Source: Salinivibrio sp. ES.052
GTDB taxonomy: Bacteria > Pseudomonadota > Gammaproteobacteria > Enterobacterales > Vibrionaceae
DNA: 64,000 nucleotides
NCBI RefSeq assembly: GCF_900141775.1
Contig: NZ_FSRI01000004.1
Coordinates: forward strand, 1 to 64,000
Reading direction: 5' to 3'
Numbering within the stretch: position 1 is the first letter of the stretch; every line of letters begins with the position of its first letter. Under the pieces are notes generated by a model that did not search any database, was not told the DNA's origin, and worked only from the letters and a program-made list of their open reading frames with translations. The position numbers and the translations under genes were made by a program. Below, one piece after another: positions 27,767 through 37,600 of this stretch.

Positions 27767-28741
27767 ATGAGTAATGACAGTTTTGATTTTCGCCGCGCCG
27801 GGCTTGATGTGCTAAACATTGAGCAAGACGCTATCGCACAGTTAAAAGCCGCTATTGACGATCATTTCAATGCGGCCTGCCAGCTCATTCTCAACGCGAC
27901 GGGTAAAGTCGTCGTGATGGGAATGGGGAAATCAGGGCATATCGGTAAAAAAATCGCGGCCACACTGGCCAGCACGGGCACCCCTGCCTTTTTTGTTCAT
28001 CCTGGTGAAGCCAGCCATGGTGATTTAGGGATGATTAATCAGGGCGACGTTGTGCTTGCGATCTCCAACTCAGGCGAAGCGGGCGAGATTTTGACCTTGC
28101 TCCCGGTGATTAAACGCCTCGGGATCCCTCTGGTGTGTATGACAGGTAAGGCTGAGTCCAGTATGGGGCAATTGGCGACAGTGAACCTTAACATTCACGT
28201 GCCGCAGGAAGCCTGTCCGCTCGATCTGGCACCGACATCGAGTACCACGGCGACCTTGGTGATGGGAGACGCCCTGGCGATGGCGTTGATGCAAGCGAGA
28301 GGCTTTACGGCGAACGACTTTGCCCTCTCCCACCCCGGCGGCGCTCTGGGGCGTAAGCTATTATTACGCATCAGTGATTTGATGCACCAAGACGACCGCT
28401 TACCCGTGGTACCCGAGACAGCGACCGTCCGCGATGCGCTCTTAGAAGTGTCAGAAAAAGGGCTTGGCATGACGGCTATCGTCGATGCAAGTCAACGGCT
28501 AACCGGGGTCTTTACCGATGGGGATTTACGCCGCCTGCTGGACATGCGCATTGATTTGCATACTACGACGATCGGATCCGTGATGTCGAAAAACCCGATC
28601 ACCATTGAACCGGAACTGCTGGCGGCAGAAGGACTCAAACTCATGGAAGAGCGTAAAATTAACGGGTTGCTGGTTGCCAAAAATGGCCAGTTGCTCGGCG
28701 CCCTAAACATGCATGACCTTTTAAAAGCCGGAGTTATCTAA
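27767..28741 (+). CDS. kdsD: Arabinose-5-phosphate isomerase
   Basis: Turns ribulose-5-phosphate into arabinose-5-phosphate, the first step to Kdo for LPS. An SIS domain (GMGKSGHIGKKIAATLASTG, then SNSGEAGEI) is followed by two CBS domains from about residue 205. The 324 residues are typical. The stop overlaps the kdsC start (TAATG). Confidence 0.96.
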   Translation: MSNDSFDFRRAGLDVLNIEQDAIAQLKAAIDDHFNAACQLILNATGKVVVMGMGKSGHIGKKIAATLASTGTPAFFVHPGEASHGDLGMINQGDVVLAISNSGEAGEILTLLPVIKRLGIPLVCMTGKAESSMGQLATVNLNIHVPQEACPLDLAPTSSTTATLVMGDALAMALMQARGFTANDFALSHPGGALGRKLLLRISDLMHQDDRLPVVPETATVRDALLEVSEKGLGMTAIVDASQRLTGVFTDGDLRRLLDMRIDLHTTTIGSVMSKNPITIEPELLAAEGLKLMEERKINGLLVAKNGQLLGALNMHDLLKAGVI

Positions 28742-29301
28742 TGGCCTCTACAGTGATTGAGACCCTATATGGCCCCGTCGCGGCAGACGTATTCCAACGC
28801 GCCGCCGCGATTCAACTGTTAATTTGCGATATTGATGGCGTCTTCTCAGATGGCCGCGTGTACATGGGGAACCAAGGCGAAGAACTGAAAGCCTTTCACA
28901 CTCGCGACGGGTATGGCATTAAATCGCTAATGAATGCAGGCCTTGACGTCGCCGTTATCACCGGCCGCCAGTCGAAAATTGTTGAGAACCGAATGCGCGC
29001 CCTCGGGGTCAAACATGTCTATCAAGGACAAAGCGATAAGTTAGCGGCTTATCAGGATTTGTGTGCCCGTTGTGATGTCCTCCCGGCCCATACCGCCTAT
29101 ATAGGTGACGATTTAATTGATTGGCCAGTGATGGAAAAGGTCGGGCTCTCTTGCTGCGTGGCTGACGGGCACCCGCTTCTACAACGTCGTGCCGATTTTA
29201 CCACGCAAATTCGCGGCGGCTTTGGTGCCGTCAGGGAAGTCTGTGATTTACTGTTAGAAGCGCGTGGAGAACTCGAACAGCACAAGGGTTTGAGTTTATG
29301 A
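28741..29301 (+). CDS. kdsC: 3-deoxy-manno-octulosonate-8-phosphatase
   Basis: HAD-family phosphatase releasing Kdo. The nucleophile motif is CDIDGVFSDG, motif II is ITGRQS and the last acidic motif is YIGDDLIDWPVM. It lacks a cap domain, as in the tetrameric KdsC group. The stop overlaps lptC (ATGA). Confidence 0.96.
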   Translation: MASTVIETLYGPVAADVFQRAAAIQLLICDIDGVFSDGRVYMGNQGEELKAFHTRDGYGIKSLMNAGLDVAVITGRQSKIVENRMRALGVKHVYQGQSDKLAAYQDLCARCDVLPAHTAYIGDDLIDWPVMEKVGLSCCVADGHPLLQRRADFTTQIRGGFGAVREVCDLLLEARGELEQHKGLSL

Positions 29302-29861
29302 TCCGGCGGCTTGGCCTGCTTGCGCTCATCGTGCTTTGTGCCGTTAGTGGCTATTATCTGTTAACTCAACATGGCTGGCAGAGAGTGCAGCAGGTGACAC
29401 CTGACGCGGAAAAACCGTTGTTCACAGGCGAAGACATCGAAACCGTGCAGTACAATGCTGACGGCATACGCAGCTATACCGTTCAAGCGACACATCTTGA
29501 ACACTACGTTAAAATAGATGAAACACATTTTAATGAGCCGGTGCTCTGGACCTATAAAAACGGCAAGGACGAAGAATGGCGCGTTAGCGCCAACTACGCT
29601 GTCTTATCCGACGAGCACCTGCTGACAATGACGGGCAATGTCCGTATTTTCAATTTACTACCGAATGCTCAAATTGACTCGGTAGCAACCGAGTCTGTGA
29701 CCTTAGATCTCACAACGCGAGATTTTTGGTCCAACAGTCCTACCACCATCACCGGCACGCGTTTTCAAACCAAAGGAAAGCGTGTAAAAGGAAATTTCGG
29801 TAACCACCAGATGGAATTGTTAGACGATGTTAAAGGCCGATATGAAACGACCCCTCGTTAG
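29298..29861 (+). CDS. lptC: LPS export protein LptC
   Basis: Bitopic inner-membrane protein linking LptB2FG to the LptA bridge. The N-terminal membrane segment (LGLLALIVLCAVSGYYLL) is followed by a periplasmic beta-jellyroll. The 3' end overlaps the lptA start. Confidence 0.93.
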   Translation: MIRRLGLLALIVLCAVSGYYLLTQHGWQRVQQVTPDAEKPLFTGEDIETVQYNADGIRSYTVQATHLEHYVKIDETHFNEPVLWTYKNGKDEEWRVSANYAVLSDEHLLTMTGNVRIFNLLPNAQIDSVATESVTLDLTTRDFWSNSPTTITGTRFQTKGKRVKGNFGNHQMELLDDVKGRYETTPR

Positions 29862-30375
29862 AGCACTGGCAGGTGCCATGTTATTACTCTCTCACTACTC
29901 ACTCGCATTGAGCAGTGATACTGAACAGCCGATCTACATTGAATCAGAGAGCCAGCACCTAGATATGGCGACCAACACGGTCACCTTCACCCAAAACGTA
30001 GTACTCACCCAAGGTAGCATTAGAATCTTGGCGGATAAACTTGTCGTGATCCGTCCTGATGGTCAAGAAGGTGACGAAACCATCGAAGCCTACGGTAAAC
30101 CCGCAACGTTTGAACAAACCATGGATGATGGTAAAGAGATCCACGGTGAAGCAAATAAATTACGCTACGAAGTTGGTAATGAATTCTTAAGAATGTCGAC
30201 CAATGCCATGCTCGAGCAAAGCGGTAATCAGGTGGAAGGGAACGTGATCACTTACGAAATCGACAAGCAACAGCTTGTAGCTGAGAGTGATCGCAATAAA
30301 CGCGTGACCACCATTTTGCAGCCAACAAATAAGAATGCATCCAGTAACGACTCATCAGACTCAGACGGGCAATAA
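29842..30375 (+). CDS. lptA: LPS transport periplasmic protein LptA
   Basis: Forms the periplasmic bridge for LPS. The ATG at 29842 (177 residues) follows AAAGG and gives a signal peptide ([20 protein letters not shown]). The OstA-type core is [19 protein letters not shown]. The upstream in-frame ATG at 29827 is less likely. Confidence 0.93.
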   Translation: MKRPLVRALAGAMLLLSHYSLALSSDTEQPIYIESESQHLDMATNTVTFTQNVVLTQGSIRILADKLVVIRPDGQEGDETIEAYGKPATFEQTMDDGKEIHGEANKLRYEVGNEFLRMSTNAMLEQSGNQVEGNVITYEIDKQQLVAESDRNKRVTTILQPTNKNASSNDSSDSDGQ

Positions 30376-30383
30376 GAGGCCAC

Positions 30384-31109
30384 ATGGCAACACTAACAGC
30401 GGCCAATTTGGCAAAAAGTTATAAAGGGCGAAAAGTGGTCGCCGATGTGAGCTTGGAAGTAAAATCCGGTGAAATCGTCGGCTTATTAGGGCCTAATGGC
30501 GCAGGCAAAACCACCTCATTTTATATGATTGTGGGGTTAGTCGCCCGTGATGAAGGGGCTATTTATATCGACGATAAAGATATTAGCATTCAGCCCATGC
30601 ATAACCGTTCACGCTTGGGCATTGGCTACTTACCCCAAGAGGCGTCGATATTTCGTAAGCTAAGCGTATACGATAACCTAATGGCTGTGCTACAAACCCG
30701 TAAGTCCTTGAGTAAAGAAGAGCGTCAGGACAAAGCCGAAGATTTGTTGGACGAGTTTAATATCCAACACATCCGTGACAGCTTAGGGATGGCCCTGTCA
30801 GGAGGCGAGCGTCGCCGAGTGGAAATTGCTCGCGCACTGGCCGCGAACCCTAAATTTATTCTACTTGATGAACCCTTTGCAGGGGTCGACCCGATTTCGG
30901 TTATCGACATCAAAAAAATCATTGAGCATTTACGTGATCGTGGGTTGGGCGTACTCATCACCGATCATAATGTGCGAGAGACGCTCAGTGTCTGTGAGCA
31001 TGCTTACATTGTTAGCCAAGGGCACTTGATTGCCCATGGTACGCCTGATGAAGTGTTGAATGATGAGCATGTCAAACGGGTCTACCTCGGCGATCAGTTT
31101 ACGTTATAG
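30384..31109 (+). CDS. lptB: LPS export ATP-binding protein LptB
   Basis: ABC ATPase of the LPS exporter. Walker A is GPNGAGKTT, signature LSGGERRR, Walker [14 protein letters not shown]. The 241 residues equal E. coli LptB. Last gene before the rpoN group. Confidence 0.97.
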   Translation: MATLTAANLAKSYKGRKVVADVSLEVKSGEIVGLLGPNGAGKTTSFYMIVGLVARDEGAIYIDDKDISIQPMHNRSRLGIGYLPQEASIFRKLSVYDNLMAVLQTRKSLSKEERQDKAEDLLDEFNIQHIRDSLGMALSGGERRRVEIARALAANPKFILLDEPFAGVDPISVIDIKKIIEHLRDRGLGVLITDHNVRETLSVCEHAYIVSQGHLIAHGTPDEVLNDEHVKRVYLGDQFTL

Positions 31110-31230
31110 TCGGCAGCATCTCGCTGCATGCATGAACCGGTTACGCGAGTATCGTGAACGTGCTCACACTGAATATAGTGGACTTGCTCACGCTAAAAAC
31201 TGCCAATCAAGGCTATAGTTAAATAAGAGC

Positions 31231-31264
31231 GCTTGCCCTGTTAGCCAGAGCAAGCGTTTTTAAC
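31231..31264 (+). terminator. Terminator or attenuator between lptB and rpoN
   Basis: The stem CGCTTGC/GCAAGCG with an extended inner pairing (CTG/CAG) is followed by TTTTTAA. Confidence 0.7.
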
Positions 31265-31303
31265 CTCTTTGGTCGTTGAAATAAGGAAAGGTGTACTGCC
31301 TCT

Positions 31304-32779
31304 ATGAAACCCACGCTTCAGCTCAAGCTTGGACAACAACTTGCAATGACACCACAGCTGCAACAGGCGATCCGCTTGCTGCAGCTGTCGACGTTGGATT
31401 TGCAACAAGAGATCCAAGAAGCGTTGGAAACCAACCCCCTGTTGGAGCATGACGAAGGCCAAGAACAAGAAGCCGAACAGGGTGACAATCAGCATGATCA
31501 AAGCGCATCATCACCAGAAACGGCGACCGCCAGTGCTGATACCATGGAAACGTCCGATGCGTTTGAGAAAAACGAACTGCCTGACGATCTCCCGGTTGAT
31601 ACTACCTGGGATCATCTGTATTCCGCTGGCACAGGCAGCACCGGGGTCGGTGCAAGTGGTTATGACGACCAGCCGGTTTATCAAGGGGAAACAACACAGA
31701 CCCTCTATGACTATTTAAAGTGGCAGCTGGAACTCACCCCCTTCTCAGAAAACGATCAGGTCATCGCAATGGCCATCATCGACGCGGTGAATGACCAAGG
31801 CTATCTTTCGATCAGTACCGACGAAATCCTAGAAAGCCTCGGCAACGATGACATTGAGCTCGACGAGGTTGAAGCTGTGCTTAAGCGTGTGCAGCACTTT
31901 GACCCGCTAGGCGTCGCATCGCGTTCATTACAAGAATGTCTGATGCTGCAACTTGCCACCTATGACAACGACACACCTTGGCTCGCAGAGGCGCGCAAAG
32001 TGCTGACCGAACATATGGATTTGCTCGCGAATCGTGACTATCGTCAGCTGATGCGAGATACCCGGCTAAAAGAACCCGATCTCAAAGCGGTGATGCAGTT
32101 AATCCACAGCTTAGAACCTCGCCCGGGTAACTTAATTGTCACCAACGAAGCGGAATATGTGGTCCCCGATGTCTCAGTGTTTAAGCACCATGGTCAGTGG
32201 GTGGTTCAAATCAACCCTGACAGCGTGCCCAAGCTCAAGGTCAACGAACAATATGCCGCTTATGGGCGTAATGGCTGTAGTGCATCTGACAGCCAATTTA
32301 TTCGCGCCAACCTACAAGAGGCCAAGTGGCTGATAAAAAGCTTAGAGAGCCGCAACGATACCTTACTCAAGGTAGCCAGTTGTATTGTTGAGCATCAACA
32401 CGACTTCTTTGAATACGGTGAAGAGGCCATGAAGCCCATGGTGCTTAACGATATCGCACTGGATGTGGATATGCATGAGTCGACCATTTCCCGTGTCACG
32501 ACGCAGAAGTATATGCATACGCCACGTGGTATTTTTGAGCTGAAGTATTTCTTTTCCAGCCACGTCAGTACCGACAACGGAGGCGAGTGCTCATCTACAG
32601 CGATTCGTGCTTTAATCAAGAAATTAGTCGCTGATGAGCCAGCCAACAAGCCGCTCAGTGACAGCAAAATTGCCGCATTACTGGCCGAGCAAGGCATTAA
32701 AGTTGCAAGACGGACTATCGCCAAGTACCGAGAATCACTGGGGATCGCGCCGTCAAACCAGCGCAAGCGTCTGTTATAG
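31304..32779 (+). CDS. rpoN: RNA polymerase sigma-54 factor
   Basis: Alternative sigma factor needing enhancer-binding ATPases. The Q- and L-rich activator-binding region I is at residues 1-50 ([20 protein letters not shown]). An acidic linker, the core-binding domain and the C-terminal RpoN box ([14 protein letters not shown]) follow. The 491 residues match Vibrio RpoN. Confidence 0.97.
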   Translation: MKPTLQLKLGQQLAMTPQLQQAIRLLQLSTLDLQQEIQEALETNPLLEHDEGQEQEAEQGDNQHDQSASSPETATASADTMETSDAFEKNELPDDLPVDTTWDHLYSAGTGSTGVGASGYDDQPVYQGETTQTLYDYLKWQLELTPFSENDQVIAMAIIDAVNDQGYLSISTDEILESLGNDDIELDEVEAVLKRVQHFDPLGVASRSLQECLMLQLATYDNDTPWLAEARKVLTEHMDLLANRDYRQLMRDTRLKEPDLKAVMQLIHSLEPRPGNLIVTNEAEYVVPDVSVFKHHGQWVVQINPDSVPKLKVNEQYAAYGRNGCSASDSQFIRANLQEAKWLIKSLESRNDTLLKVASCIVEHQHDFFEYGEEAMKPMVLNDIALDVDMHESTISRVTTQKYMHTPRGIFELKYFFSSHVSTDNGGECSSTAIRALIKKLVADEPANKPLSDSKIAALLAEQGIKVARRTIAKYRESLGIAPSNQRKRLL

Positions 32780-32804
32780 GCGCCTCAACAGAAGGAAAGT
32801 GTGT

Positions 32805-33092
32805 ATGCAAATCAACCTGACCGGACAGTCTGTCGACGTCACGCCACCACTACGCGAGTATGTGGAAAGTAAATTTGCTAAACTCGAGCGCTTTTTCGAG
32901 CACATTAACAATGTCCATGTTGTATTGAATGTCCAAAAGCTCGATCAGATTGCAGAAGCAACACTCCACGTGAACAACGGGGAGATCCATGCAAAAGCAC
33001 AATCGCAGGACATGTATGCTGCGATTGACGGGTTGACCGACAAACTGGTCAAACAACTGAGTAAACACAAAGAAAAGCTCAAACAGCATTAA
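32805..33092 (+). CDS. hpf: Ribosome hibernation promoting factor
   Basis: A 95-residue short HPF. It starts MQINLTGQSVDVTPPLREYV after a GAAGGAAAG site; the longer in-frame ORF runs back into rpoN. It dimerises 70S ribosomes in stationary phase together with RMF. It lies between rpoN and ptsN, as usual. Confidence 0.95.
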   Translation: MQINLTGQSVDVTPPLREYVESKFAKLERFFEHINNVHVVLNVQKLDQIAEATLHVNNGEIHAKAQSQDMYAAIDGLTDKLVKQLSKHKEKLKQH

Positions 33093-33095
33093 GCT

Positions 33096-33539
33096 ATGGA
33101 ATTAAAAGATGTACTCTCAGTGGACTGCACCCGCAGTGCCGTCCACTGCTCCAGCAAAAAACGCGCCTTGGAAATTATCAGCCAGGTTGCTGCGAACAAG
33201 CTGGACACTAACGCACAAAAATTGTTTGAATGCATGCTCAGCCGTGAAAAGCTGGGTACCACAGGGATCGGTGCCGGTATTGCAATTCCGCATGGACGAA
33301 CACTCAATAGCCAACAGGCTGTCGGTGTGCTGCTGCAGTGTGCGGAGCCTATCGAGTTTGATGCGGTAGATAAACGCCCGGTAGACCTGCTATTTGCTCT
33401 CTTAGTCCCCGATGAGCAATGTAAGGTGCATCTACAAACTCTCTCAGTCATTGCTGAAAAACTGAATGATAAAAAACTGTGTCGTCAGCTTCGTAATGCC
33501 GATTCGGATCAAGAGCTGTACAATATTATCACCCAATAA
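33096..33539 (+). CDS. ptsN: Nitrogen PTS enzyme EIIA-Ntr
   Basis: Regulatory phosphotransferase protein of the nitrogen PTS. The phosphorylated H66 lies in GAGIAIPHGRTL. The 147 residues match the family. Known roles are control of potassium transport and sigma-factor choice. Confidence 0.96.
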   Translation: MELKDVLSVDCTRSAVHCSSKKRALEIISQVAANKLDTNAQKLFECMLSREKLGTTGIGAGIAIPHGRTLNSQQAVGVLLQCAEPIEFDAVDKRPVDLLFALLVPDEQCKVHLQTLSVIAEKLNDKKLCRQLRNADSDQELYNIITQ

Positions 33540-33564
33540 TAAACAACGCTGACGGGAGCGAATT

Positions 33565-34410
33565 ATGATGCTAAAAATTGTCAGTGGCCGTTCCGGTTCA
33601 GGCAAATCAGTCGCGTTAAGGGTGCTCGAAGATCTCGGCTACTATTGCGTCGACAACCTGCCCGTCAACTTACTACGCGATTTTGTCGTCTCACAAGATG
33701 ATGCCGATGCCAAAATCGCGGTCAGTTTAGATATTCGAAATCTTCCCAATGCGAATGAACCCATTGCAGACACCTTGACCGCTTTACGCCAGATCTGCGA
33801 TGTCACCGTTTATTATTTGGATGCGGACGACAAAGATCTGATTAAGCGATTCAGTGAGACGCGACGTTTACACCCGTTATCGCGCCATAACCTTTCACTT
33901 GAACAAGCTATCCAGGCAGAAAAAAAGCAGATGGCACCGATTAAAGAGCATGCCGATCGAGTGATCACCACGTCTGGTCTTTCTATTCATGATCTCAGTG
34001 AATCCGTTCGTTCTCTGGTATTGGGGCGTACCAGTAGTGACCTTGTAATGGTGTTTGAATCATTCGGCTTCAAACACGGTTTGCCTGCCGATGCCGATTA
34101 TGTGTTTGATGTTCGATTCTTACCCAACCCCCATTGGGAACCCGCTTTACGCCCCCATACTGGATTAGAAAAGCCGGTTCGCATGTTTCTTGCCGCGCAG
34201 CCAGATGTCGCCATGGTCATTGCACAAATCAAAGGGTTTTTAGAATCCTGGCTTCCTGCCCTCAAAAACAATAACCGCAGCTATGTGACCGTGGCTATCG
34301 GCTGTACGGGCGGTAAACACCGCTCTGTATATGTGGCGCAATACTTGTCGGATTATTTCCATGAATTAGGCGAACAAGTACAAATCCGTCATCGTACTCT
34401 GGAGCCATAA
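33565..34410 (+). CDS. rapZ: RNase adapter protein RapZ
   Basis: Binds GlmZ/GlmY sRNAs and steers RNase E cleavage in enterobacteria, thereby controlling GlmS. The N-terminal Walker A is GRSGSGKS (residues 8-15) and the C-terminal RNA-binding domain has GCTGGKHRS. The 281-residue length is close to E. coli. Confidence 0.95.
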   Translation: MMLKIVSGRSGSGKSVALRVLEDLGYYCVDNLPVNLLRDFVVSQDDADAKIAVSLDIRNLPNANEPIADTLTALRQICDVTVYYLDADDKDLIKRFSETRRLHPLSRHNLSLEQAIQAEKKQMAPIKEHADRVITTSGLSIHDLSESVRSLVLGRTSSDLVMVFESFGFKHGLPADADYVFDVRFLPNPHWEPALRPHTGLEKPVRMFLAAQPDVAMVIAQIKGFLESWLPALKNNNRSYVTVAIGCTGGKHRSVYVAQYLSDYFHELGEQVQIRHRTLEP

Positions 34411-34412
34411 GG

Positions 34413-34688
34413 ATGGCCGCCTTATCGGCACAAGTGCGCGTCCGTAATCGCCTGGGCCTGCATGCCCGCGCCGCCATTAAACTCGTCGAGCTGGTTCAAG
34501 AGTATGATGCCGAGGTCGCTCTTCACACCGATGGTAAGTCCGCCAATGCTGACAGTGTGATGGCCATGTTGATGTTGGAATCAGCCCAAGGTGAAACGAT
34601 GACGGTTTCTGCGAGCGGCCCCCAAGCAGAACCTGCCCTTGAGGCCGTAAAAACATTGTTCGACGCCGGTTTCGACGAAGACAACTGA
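34413..34688 (+). CDS. ptsO: Phosphocarrier protein NPr
   Basis: HPr-like carrier of the nitrogen PTS. The phosphorylation site H17 lies in RLGLHARAA. The 91 residues match. It follows rapZ by 2 bp and ends the rpoN-hpf-ptsN-rapZ-ptsO cluster. Confidence 0.95.
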   Translation: MAALSAQVRVRNRLGLHARAAIKLVELVQEYDAEVALHTDGKSANADSVMAMLMLESAQGETMTVSASGPQAEPALEAVKTLFDAGFDEDN

Positions 34689-34806
34689 TCCACTGCACCG
34701 ACCAGCGCATTAATGAGCGGCAATCACCACTAACAACCGATTTGTCATGAGACAGACTCCCCTGATTGGGTTAGAATTTTAGTCATTGCATTTGGGGGAG
34801 TGGCCG

Positions 34807-36174
34807 ATGGCAGAATCAACAGAACAAGAGCAAAGCAACCAAACCCACCAACGGCTCCAAGAAGTCACTCAACTCCTTGAGCAAGGGATGTTCGTGCGCG
34901 TACGTCGTATGCTTGAGGATATGGAGCCGGAAGATACGGCTCATCTACTTGAAGCATCACCACCAAAAGGGCGTCTGGTCCTTTGGCAATTAACGGATCC
35001 CGAAGATCAAGGTGAGATCCTTGATGAGCTCTCCGAGGATGTGAAAGACGGCATCATGGTGCGCATGGCACCCGAGCAGCTAGCCGCCGCCACCGAAGGG
35101 ATGGAAACGGATGACGTTGCCTACTTACTGCGGAGTTTGCCACAAGAGGTCTCACAAGAGGTCTTAGCAGAAATGGATGCGCAGGACAGAACACGGGTGC
35201 AACAGGCCCTGTCCTATCCTGAAGACTCCGCCGGGGGGATCATGAACACCGACGTGGTCACTATTCGTGATGACGTGACCGTGGACGTGGTATTACGCTA
35301 TTTACGGATGCGTGGAGAGCTCCCCGATACGACCGATACCTTGTATGTGATCGACCCAAACGGCCGTTTAATCGGTAATTTACCGATCAGTGCCTTGCTG
35401 GTCAATCAGCCTGACACTGCTATTTCTGACATAGTAGATACGCCAGATGAGGCGATCAACGTCACCATGAATGATGGCGACGTTGCCAGTTTATTTGAGC
35501 GCCGTAACTGGGTCTCTGCCCCTGTGGTTGACGAGCAAAATCACCTCGTCGGCCGGATCACCATTGATGATGTGGTCGATATTATTCGTGAAGATGCCGA
35601 ACACTCAATGATGAGTATGGCCGGTTTGGATGACGAGGAAGATACCTTCGCACCGGCTTTTAAAAGTGCGCGTCGACGCAGTATTTGGCTCGGGATTAAT
35701 GTCTTAGCCGCATTAACCGCCGCCTCAGTGTCCAATATGTTTGAAGGCACCCTGGATAAAATGGCCGCTATCGCCGTGTTAATGACCATTGTGCCCTCTA
35801 TGGGTGGGGTGGCGGGAAATCAGACTGTTGCCTTGGTGATCCGCGGCCTTGCGGTCGGCCATATCGGGGATTCAAACACCCGCTGGCTACTGGCCAAAGA
35901 GGCAACGGTCGGTATGATTAACGGGCTGCTTTGGTCCGTGATTATTGGCGGGGTCGTCGTGGTATGGAAAGGCAGTGTTGAATTAGGCCTGATCATCTCC
36001 GGTGCGATGATGGTCAATCTATTTATCGCTGGGATTGCAGGGGTCGCGATACCGACATTGCTGAAAAAATACAATATCGACCCAGCGCTGGCGGGCGGCA
36101 TGGCGCTCACCACCATCACCGATGTGGTCGGCTTGCTTGCCTTTTTAGGCTTAGCGACACTGTTTATTACTTAA
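34807..36174 (+). CDS. mgtE: Magnesium transporter MgtE
   Basis: Mg2+ channel with an N domain (residues about 15-130), two CBS domains (about 135-255) and five C-terminal membrane helices. The pore motif is VPSMGGVAGNQTVAL. The ATG at 34807 is chosen for the GGGGGAG site; a longer start at 34786 overlaps it. Confidence 0.95.
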   Translation: MAESTEQEQSNQTHQRLQEVTQLLEQGMFVRVRRMLEDMEPEDTAHLLEASPPKGRLVLWQLTDPEDQGEILDELSEDVKDGIMVRMAPEQLAAATEGMETDDVAYLLRSLPQEVSQEVLAEMDAQDRTRVQQALSYPEDSAGGIMNTDVVTIRDDVTVDVVLRYLRMRGELPDTTDTLYVIDPNGRLIGNLPISALLVNQPDTAISDIVDTPDEAINVTMNDGDVASLFERRNWVSAPVVDEQNHLVGRITIDDVVDIIREDAEHSMMSMAGLDDEEDTFAPAFKSARRRSIWLGINVLAALTAASVSNMFEGTLDKMAAIAVLMTIVPSMGGVAGNQTVALVIRGLAVGHIGDSNTRWLLAKEATVGMINGLLWSVIIGGVVVVWKGSVELGLIISGAMMVNLFIAGIAGVAIPTLLKKYNIDPALAGGMALTTITDVVGLLAFLGLATLFIT

Positions 36175-36242
36175 CGCGCGGGTAAGGTTAATAGGCCAGG
36201 CGTGTGGGTTTTGTCCACGAGAAAAACCACGAAAATAAACCC

Positions 36243-36275
36243 AAAAAAGGCGAGCCACTGGCTCGCCTTTTTGTT
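36243..36275. terminator. Bidirectional terminator of mgtE (and originally rpoD)
   Basis: The stem GGCGAGCC/GGCTCGCC (36249-36267) has T-runs on both strands. Before the IS insertion it would have served both convergent genes. The IS begins 14 nt after the stem on the plus side. Confidence 0.88.
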
Positions 36276-36322
36276 GTTACGTGTCCCGTCCTGAAATACG
36301 TTGACATAAAGAGGACTTCTTT

Positions 36323-36718
36323 ATGACAACATCAAGTAATTCAAGCCGTAAGCGCACGCAACGTGATTACACCTTAGCCTTTAAATTAGGCGTTGTAGAG
36401 CGTGTTGAAAAAGGCGAAATGACGTACAAACAAGCTCAAGCCCGTTTTGGCATTCAGGGCCGCTCAACGGTACTCGTCTGGCTCAGAAAACATGGTAGAC
36501 TCGATTGGTCGAAGCCATTTCAGCATCCCCTTATGCCACATTCAAAAGAAACCCCATCCGAAACTATCAAGCGCCTTGAGCGTGAGTTAGCCGAAGAGAA
36601 ACTGCGTAACCAAATCCTCAATGGTATGGTCGATATCATGGACAATGAGTACGGAGCCGGCCTCAGAAAAAAGTACTTATCCGGTACATCTGGCAAGCCA
36701 AAGCCAAAAGTAAAATAA
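36323..36718 (+). CDS. IS3-family transposase OrfA (helix-turn-helix)
   Basis: Identical protein to that of copy 1 (131 residues, helix-turn-helix plus zipper helix). The slippery A-AAA-AAG lies at 36667-36673. Moving to -1 frame there stays open through the orfB ATG to its stop, supporting an OrfAB fusion. Confidence 0.93.
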   Translation: MTTSSNSSRKRTQRDYTLAFKLGVVERVEKGEMTYKQAQARFGIQGRSTVLVWLRKHGRLDWSKPFQHPLMPHSKETPSETIKRLERELAEEKLRNQILNGMVDIMDNEYGAGLRKKYLSGTSGKPKPKVK

Positions 36719-36783
36719 AGTTAGCGGCGGCATGTCGTGCCACAGGCATTTCTCGGCAAGGTGTCTATCAAGCCGTTGCTCGA

Positions 36784-37551
36784 ATGGAAAGCCGAAGAGC
36801 TGAACTATCAATCATCAGAGACTGGGTCCAATACTGGCGTAAGTATATGCCGAGGTTAGGGGCGCGTAAGCTCTACGCGTTGGTAAAGCCCAAGCTAGCT
36901 GAACACGAAATTAAGCTAGGGCGAGACGGGTTTTTTAGCTATCTGAGAAGCGAAGGCTTACTGGTTAAACCCAAGAAAAGCTACACAAAAACTACGTGTA
37001 GTAAGCACTGGATGAAGAAGCATCCTAACCTGCTAAAAGAAGACGGACTGCATGATGCTGCGCATGTACTGGTCAGCGACATCACTTATGTTGAATCAGA
37101 CCAAGGTGTGCACTATCTGTCACTGGTGACCGATGCCAACTCACGCAAGATAGTGGGTCATCACGTTAGCGAAGATATGAAAGTCGACAATGTAGTGAAA
37201 GCGCTGAAAATGGCCGTCAAAGATAAGCGCTATATCGGCAATGCGGTACATCACTCAGACCGAGGTTCGCAATACTGCTCAGCCGTTTATCAGAGTGCGC
37301 TACAGGAGAGTCAAATCCAGCCGTCGATGACGGATGGTTATGATTGCTACCAAAACGCGTTAGCGGAAAGAGTCAATGGCATACTGAAGCATGAGTTTTT
37401 ACTGTACCGGTGTAAGACACTGACAGAGCTTAAAATACTGGTAAAAGAATCGATAGCGATATACAACGAAATGAGACCGCACCTAAGTTTAAGTATGGCA
37501 ACCCCCAATCAGGTGCATAATAAAAAAGGCCAGCTACTGGAGCTGGCCTAA
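36784..37551 (+). CDS. IS3-family transposase OrfB (integrase core)
   Basis: DDE catalytic half with the acidic residues in VSDITYV, HHSDRGSQY and NALAERVNGI. ATG form 255 residues; the likely active form begins upstream by frameshift within orfA. Residue 39 is alanine (valine in copy 1), from one T/C difference. Confidence 0.93.
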   Translation: MESRRAELSIIRDWVQYWRKYMPRLGARKLYALVKPKLAEHEIKLGRDGFFSYLRSEGLLVKPKKSYTKTTCSKHWMKKHPNLLKEDGLHDAAHVLVSDITYVESDQGVHYLSLVTDANSRKIVGHHVSEDMKVDNVVKALKMAVKDKRYIGNAVHHSDRGSQYCSAVYQSALQESQIQPSMTDGYDCYQNALAERVNGILKHEFLLYRCKTLTELKILVKESIAIYNEMRPHLSLSMATPNQVHNKKGQLLELA

Positions 37552-37600
37552 AAACTGTCAACCTATATTAGGACGGGACAACGCTAAAATGCTATCGGCT

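Larger units (their letters stand above)
36282..37580 (+). mobile_element. IS3-family element, copy 2 (1299 bp)
   Basis: Same ends as copy 1, plus orientation, with the 3-bp direct repeat ACG at 36279-36281 and 37581-37583. OrfA is identical and OrfB differs at one residue. Confidence 0.95.
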
